Part shown: one piece after another, positions 57,721-64,000 of the stretch
Numbering within the stretch: the stretch's first letter is position 1
How the letters are laid out: each line of letters starts with the position of its first letter
DNA from: Climacium dendroides
Lineage: Eukaryota; Streptophyta; Bryopsida; Hypnales; Climaciaceae
Direction: 5' to 3'
DNA: 64,000 nt
NCBI GenBank assembly: GCA_950106755.1
Contig: OX467086.1
Location: forward strand, 10,992,001 to 11,056,000
The notes under the pieces: model-generated
What the model was told of the DNA's origin: nothing
Databases searched by the model: none
What the model saw: the letters and a program-made list of their open reading frames with translations, nothing else
Position numbers and translations under genes: made by a program

Positions 57721-60340
57721 GCCAATTGTCAATGCTCTTGAAAAACACTCACAAGCTTTCCAATAAAAATCCAATAAGTAAAATTTCGGAATTTGTATAG
57801 AGAGTGGAGATAGAAACTAGGTTAAAATAGTCTTCTAGAGGCCTTAGATCTTATGTAATGAATTCTAATCCTTATTCCCTTCTTGAATCAAAAATTGTTG
57901 ATATAGATTTCTAAGGACTCAATGAAATTCTCCTTGGATTTCTCCTAGTGCAATCTTGATTGCAAATACTTGATACTATTATCTTCCTACATTCTAACTC
58001 CATGCTTCCTCCTTCCTCCACTTCCATCAACACTTCATTTTGTTTGAATTCACTCTTTCAATTTTGCAAATGGTTTTCTACTTCTTTCCTACCTTCTCCT
58101 TTAATTTCTTCCTTTTTCTTCCTTCTCTCTCCTTCCTTTCTTTTCTCCCCTCCCTTTTTTTCATACAATAGACTAGATAGCCATGGACCCCAATTTTTAG
58201 ACCTCTAGATCCCTAATTCAACCTTGGTCCTTCAAGTTTAAAATCTTGGCTCTGCTACTCTATAAGTTTGGACTTTGAAATTGCCAATACAAATTTCTAA
58301 CCCCACTCCGCCCTAAGCAATGACTCTTGATTGACTACGCCTCGAGAAATGAACTCCCGAATGAACCTCACATGAACAATGAACTTCCAACTTGACTTGA
58401 CCTGGACCCTGTTTTGTTTGGATCCTATCTAATTGGCCCTACATGTTATTGGTGCATGAGGGAGGGTATAAAATCCTATCATGGGTTGTGGTGGCCAAAC
58501 TTGGATTGGAGGGTTGGAAAATTGGAATGGTGGGGGTGGAATTGCACTAGGGATTTTGGAAATTCAATTGAAAGGGTTGGAATTGCATAAGAAGTTTTGG
58601 AAATTGAACTTGAAAATTTGGAATTGAAGCTAAGGTTTTGGGAATTAATAAGGTGCTTTCAAAACCAAATGGACTAACTTATCACACGCTAAACTAGTAG
58701 AGGAGTCAAGCCTTGCCAATACTTTGGATTTTTAACTAAAAAACAAAGCTTTTCGTTACTTTGGAATTTAAACAAAAGGCTATGAAAGTTTAACATTCAT
58801 ATGGTTGAAAGCTTTGCCGCACTTGGAATTTCAACACAAACTAAGAAATTTGATATGTGTGAATATCAAAGCTTGGTTGTATTTTGGTAACAAGAGAAAA
58901 ATACTAAACCAATTTGACAAGAGGAAGTTAGTAGAGTATTAGTGCAATCACTTAAAATTCACCTAAACATCAATTTTGGTTAGTACAATACAATTTCACA
59001 AACTCTAAGATCATTCTCACAAGGGTTTTTCTACCAAGGAGTGTGTAAAAACAACATAAACAAGTACTAGAAGGCCCCCACAAATGGTAGCACCAAGGTG
59101 TAGGGGAACTTGTCTTTAGGATTAGTATAAGGTCAATATAATAAACTCTATCACCAAGTATTATTACAAAAACAACCTTAACAAAGCACAAAAGAATACA
59201 AGGTTTGGATGCACTTCAATTTCCTCCAAATTACAAATAAATTACGATATTGGCTTCATAAGGCTATTTTTATTTTAAGATACCCCATCCATTTTCTATC
59301 TCAAAAAAGCCACAAAAAGCTAATGCCAACTTTAAACAAAAATAGAATAAAATTCAACTACTGGAATTTACCTTTTTTTTTAAGAAAGTAACTAGCTAAG
59401 GTTTTTTGGAAGGTGTAAAGCAATAGAAAAAAACTCTACCTTGTCCCCATTTCAGTTTTTTATGCTTCCAAAATGTTGGTCAACTCCATGAATGTTTTTA
59501 ATTTTTTATAAATAGATAATCTTGCCAATTTGGGTACTTCTTGATGCCAAAATGCCTTGAAACTTGTTGGGGCACTTTATAAGAAAAACAAACTATTTTA
59601 ATTTTTAATTAGATTTTATCACAATTTGAATAATTTCCAAGAATTTTTCATTGTTGGTTTAAGTGATTGATCGTCTAAAAGAAGATCTTCCATAATTCAA
59701 AAGATTTTGGAAATTTTTATAGAACCTCTTATCAAATCCTATATATTATGTGCAAACTTATATTTTTACTCTACACATTGAAAGAAGAAGATTAAAATCT
59801 TGCTATCTTAATTAATTACTGATGACTAAGAAATCTTTCATACAAAGAAGAATATTGACAAACCAATTTCATTGTTGAATTCCTTGTGTGATTTCAACCC
59901 TACAACACCTCACTTCTAGTATAGATGCCTTCATCTAGTTTGTCCTCAATTTGTGAAACCTATAGATTAACAATTGGAGTTTTTATTATTTCTCATATCA
60001 ACTAAGAAACTCAAATCTATCTTTGGAAATTGACTTAGGGATCTCACTTGAGTTCCTTTGAACCATTTTAGCCAAGATTTGTCACATGCTCTATAGGTTT
60101 AGGCATTTTGAACGGTATTCACAAAGTATTGCAAATTCCCACTATTTTAGTTTGGATTTCTAATCTATATATATGCAGAATTTTGGATCATTTTAGATAT
60201 TTTATGACTAAAAATTATATTAGCTATAACATACCTATTTTGTTTTAACATGTTTTTTTTTGCATTTTGACATTAAAGCTTAATTTAAATTGTAAAAACA
60301 AAAAAATGAAAACTATAAGTACCAAGTGACAAATTGGGAG
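57721..60340. other. AT-rich intergenic DNA with CT-rich tracts
   Basis: 58060-58160 is strongly CT-rich (TTCCTTCTCTCTCCTTCC). No gene, RNA or bounded element supported. Confidence 0.35.
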
Positions 60341-60349
60341 CTCAAAAAG

Positions 60350-62140
60350 TGGCTTAAGCTCTAAATATCTAAAATTTAACTAGGGTGATTTAGTGCTTTG
60401 GATGTCTAAAACTCACTAGGGTATCTTAGATTCTACATTTAAGTGCTTTTGGACTTTCAAAAGTCTAGAATTAATAATGGTCATTGGAAGAAAGAAATGG
60501 TCACCAAGAGATAATGCGGATTTTCTGGATGTTTTGTCCATAATTCATTGAATAGTCTAGAAGTAGTTAAATGTGGCATTTGGACTTTGAATGTCTAAAA
60601 TGCACTAGGGGAATTCAACTCTAGATGTTTAAAATTCAACTTGTGTGCTTTGTGCTCTAGATGTCTAAAATTCAATTGGGATGCCTAAACTTTGGGTGTC
60701 TAAAATTCATTAGAAGGAGGGCTTGATGTGGATGCTTTATCCTCACTCTTAGAATAAAGTGTATACAAATGGGTTTTATGTTTTTGTCTTAGTCAAAATT
60801 CCTAGTGAGTGTCTAACATGTTGTCCAATTATGCCTTCCAAGCAATGGACAATTGTTGTTTTATCGTACTTTTAGTTTACCTAAGTGCAATTCTTAAATA
60901 GATCAACTGAAAAGTAGTAATTATGGTTAGTAGTAGTTAGTCAAGCACAAAGTTAAAATATCCTAAGTCATAGGGCTTTTCATGCCCTTCTCAAAATGAT
61001 AAAGTTTGCTTGGTTTGAGCTATTTTCCTAATAATTATATGTGGATGAAGTTTAGCTAAACTTCATCTATAGTTAGCTTCTACTTCATCCATTGTTTCCT
61101 ACTTATCAAACTATTGATAGGAACTTTGAATTTTTTTGGTTTGATTTTAAGTTTATTCCTACTATCTAGGTTCCAAAGTTGACTTGGATTGCTTCAATGC
61201 TAATGATTTTCATCCAAATTTGTTCTAATCTATGTCAAGACTTCATCCTAGGCTATTTCCTTCATTATAGATCTAGGTTCTTAGTTTGAATTGGTATCAA
61301 AAACCTTGAAATATTCTACAAATGATAATAAAAATCTAACTTGTTCTTTGGTTGTTATTAAAAGATTTACTTTAATGTCCTAGTTGTTAACTACTTTTAT
61401 GGACCTTTGATTCTCTTTTTTATTTTTAGGTTTAAAATAATTTTAAATTAAATCTATTAAAATTCAAATTCAAAAAAATTTAAGCACTTATATTTTTGAC
61501 ATTCCTAGAGAAAGTTATCCAAGGACAAAATTTGACCGGTAATTGGTACTTCAAACTACATCAACTAAATTCTTTTAACTTATTTTTTCAAATTAACTTT
61601 AATTTTAGTTTTGTCTTCTAATTCTATTTTAGATTTTAATGTTCCTTTTCGGATTTCTTTGAATGAATTTTCTAATTTTTCATCCACTTTTACTACAATT
61701 CTTCATCCACTTGTAACTTCTTGAGTTTTAATCTATTTTAGAGGTTTAATAACTTTTTGAAAAGCTACCAAAAATAACCAATAGATTCCATTTTTCAACT
61801 TTTGATTCCTTTAACGTCCTAATGGCCTGAATCTACTTCCTAGATTCTAAGTCAATAATTTCAACGCTAAATTAATTTTCCTATATAGTGACACAAATGG
61901 GGCAAGGTAATTTCAAACACTTAACTCAAATTCCATAGATATGAACATTTTCTTCTTTATGAATCATAAGCATGATTTCTTTGTAATGTCCCTCAATCTC
62001 CATTTTGTACTTCTTGATGTTTGAATTTGATAAGTGTTCAAAACACACTAATGAATAAAGGAGTCTAAACTCCTTCCTTGTTCCCTACTCTTTTCATTTT
62101 TTTCCTTCTTTCTTTCCAAATCTCTATTTCTTTTAAGATA
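60350..62140. repeat. Repeat family F5, copy 3
   Basis: Opens with at least six degenerate 35-38-bp units containing ATGTCTAAAATTCA (60358-60710). The TTATCCT/AGAATAA hairpin follows (60737-60757), then GTGGATGAAGTTTAGC (about 61042), the ATTCCTAGAGAAAGTTAT region (about 61503), a TTCATCCACTT word and CT-rich DNA near 62095. No TTAA MITE. The exon-like piece is decayed. Confidence 0.6.
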
Positions 62141-62279
62141 TTCTTTGGGATGCAAATCCTAACAAATTTAATCTTCTTAATTGATTGCTGATTGTTTAAA
62201 AATTCAAACAAAACTTCAAAATTAGTTTTGTTTAACTTCTTCCAACTATAACTAAATTCTAGAATTATTAGAACTTTTT

Positions 62280-63330
62280 TTATTTGGACTTTCCCACTTG
62301 TCCATAACCCCCTAAAGCTTTTTGACTATGTTTTCACCAAAAATGCTTTAAAATTGCCATTTCTAATACAAGTACCAAATTTTAAAGAAAAAACATTTTT
62401 GAACTTATAAAATTGTAAAATCTTGCAGTATGTTAGTTTCAAAAGATGTAGAAAAATTTTCAAAATTTTTCACTATGTAGATTGCAAGATATTAGCATTT
62501 GAAGTGACAAAAATCATTTTGAGGGCCCTACTAAAAAGTTAGGTAGCTGCACTTTCACAAGGTCACATTTGTATGAAAAAATGTCCAAAAAGGTGGTTAT
62601 TCTTTGGATTCATTCTTTAAGGTAGTTGGCTACATGTGTGAAAAATTTCAAATCATTTGGAATTATACAACATATAGGGAAAAAATAGTAAATTAAAAGA
62701 TGTAGAGAATGATTCAAAATACTAAATTTTTAAAAATTTATTTATAGAATTGAAGAATGCCAATCTCAATGGTTGCAATGTTGCAATAAACAATATACAA
62801 CTAATACTTTTTTTTTTTCTTCCAAAATATTGAAATTTGAGTTAAATGAAGGGCTTCAAAATTTATCTTATTAGTTTATCTTATTAGTAGAATTTTCACA
62901 ACTACCTACAATACTCCCACAAACTAAAACTCCTCATAACTTTCATCTTATTAATCAAAATGGAATGATTCAAAGCTTTATATATATCTATATATCTATC
63001 TTAGAAAACCAATTTCAAATTTTTATTTTAAGAAAAAATGTTTTTAAAGAAGTTTTTTTAGTTGCCCGAGTTGACCACCAAGCAATGAAAACTACATATC
63101 ATACAATTACTTTTTAACCATGTAGTCCAAAGTTATGAAAATTGTTGGGCTTTAAAGCTACTCCTCAAACACATGTTGTGTGAAAATTTCAAAGAAAGGA
63201 AACAAAAATTCCATTTGTCATGAGCTATCCAAAATAGCTATGCTATCAAAAATTCCAATTTAGGGCTTTGAATCCTCTCTCCATTCCAACTTAAAATTTA
63301 GCACCTACAACTATTAATTGGCCTAACTTC
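62280..63330 (+). repeat. Dispersed repeat family F4, copy 2
   Basis: Partner of 47520-48450, same orientation. Shared words include TATGTAGATTGCAAGATATT (about 62475), CCAATCTCAATGGTTGCAAT and CATAACTTTCATCTTATTAA. No ORF. Confidence 0.55.
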
Positions 63331-63499
63331 CAAGCAAAAGATTTGTTCTTACTTGGTGTTAAAGAGTGTTGTTATTGAGTGTCCTAGGAATGAATTCAAA
63401 CTTACTTCTAAACTAGATTCACATTGCAAATGTTGCCCCTAACACCAAGTATGAACATACCACAATCTTCTTTGTTGCCTTCAATTTGAGTTTTGTTTT

Positions 63500-63905
63500 G
63501 GACCTCGAACTCCATATAATGTAAAACAACCCAATGTAGTCAAATGACCCATAGTAGTCACCTAGGAAATGACCCATCATGGTTTTTTCTAGTATGTGAG
63601 ATGTGGGCCACAATGCATGTCTTACATGACAGTAATAGAGTGAACAATGACCTTGTTAGGAACTTCTAACTTTTCAATGTGAAGTTCATTGTAAAAATTG
63701 ACTTTTTAGACCTTCTATGATAGAAAATATTGTAATTGCATTGGGTAGTAAGATGAGCATTATGGATTCAGATTTTGTTGATTATGGGGTAGTCTATAGA
63801 CTCTTTTGAACCATAATGCACTGAGCATTTCAAAAATTCCTAGAAAATTCATACTTTGTCAAAAAAAATATAATTTCAATTGCACTTGCTATTTCTCACA
63901 CTTGT
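63500..63905 (+). repeat. Repeat family F1, copy 3
   Basis: Longest readable copy, running from AACCCAATGTAGTCAAATGA to TTCATACTTTGTCAAAAAAA. Its inverted partner is 36185-36580. After it, 63905-63990 is the inverse of 48380-48450, so families F1 and F4 may be parts of one larger element. Confidence 0.65.
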
Positions 63906-64000
63906 ATTAACCCCTAAAGTCCCATTGTCCCTACAGGGGACAAAATGGATTTTGGGTAGGCTCCTATGATCTCAACATTTATTGAAACTTTCTCATAAGA

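Overview
This is nuclear DNA from a land plant or close streptophyte relative. It has spliced genes with GT-AG introns, a COP9 signalosome subunit 1 gene, a plant-type annexin, teloboxes, and plant transposon families (hAT, CACTA, Mutator-like, Stowaway, pogo-like). I cannot place the species from sequence alone. Most of the window is AT-rich, gene-poor and built from old, fragmented repeats; the two solid genes stand out by higher GC and codon-like structure.

Layout. 1-6.2 kb: diverged foldback and dispersed repeats. 6.5-9.25 kb (+): complete six-exon CSN1/FUS6 gene (435 codons), with a triplicated segment in intron 1 and a 128-bp hAT MITE just past the stop. 11.9-12.8 kb (-): a broken M16 metallopeptidase (PQQL-like) with a CACTA-type MITE inside an exon. 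13.4-14.0 kb (-): an unrecognised open exon-like fragment. 14.1-16.6 kb: repeats, including an inverted partner of the 3.1-3.6 kb repeat, and a foldback MITE. 17.35-21.71 kb (-): an annexin gene with six core exons (314 aa) plus two upstream exons that add 35 residues in frame. 21.7-21.95 kb: a short region between this gene and a second, plus-strand unit, with a telobox. 21.9-26.4 kb (+): moderate-GC DNA with several exon-like ORFs that I cannot identify.

26.5-64 kb: no intact protein gene was recognised. It holds foldback repeat families with several copies each, a pogo-like transposase pseudogene (31.4-32.2 kb), a large foldback (34.8-36.2 kb) whose loop carries a Mutator-like MITE with a perfect 9-bp target duplication, and a GC-richer island (37.0-38.9 kb). 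That island contains two tandem 160-170-nt imperfect hairpins that look like a microRNA cluster, with a TATA box on the minus strand. Further on are a Stowaway MITE, a 111-bp TA array, a CACTA TNP2 transposase pseudogene (about 50.85-52.2 kb, minus), a TTAA-flanked MITE, and three copies of a 1.5-2 kb repeat (52.5-62.1 kb).

The best candidate for something undescribed is the tandem hairpin pair at 38.1-38.47 kb. All splice junctions, pairings and family names were read by eye; no search, folding or alignment program was run.
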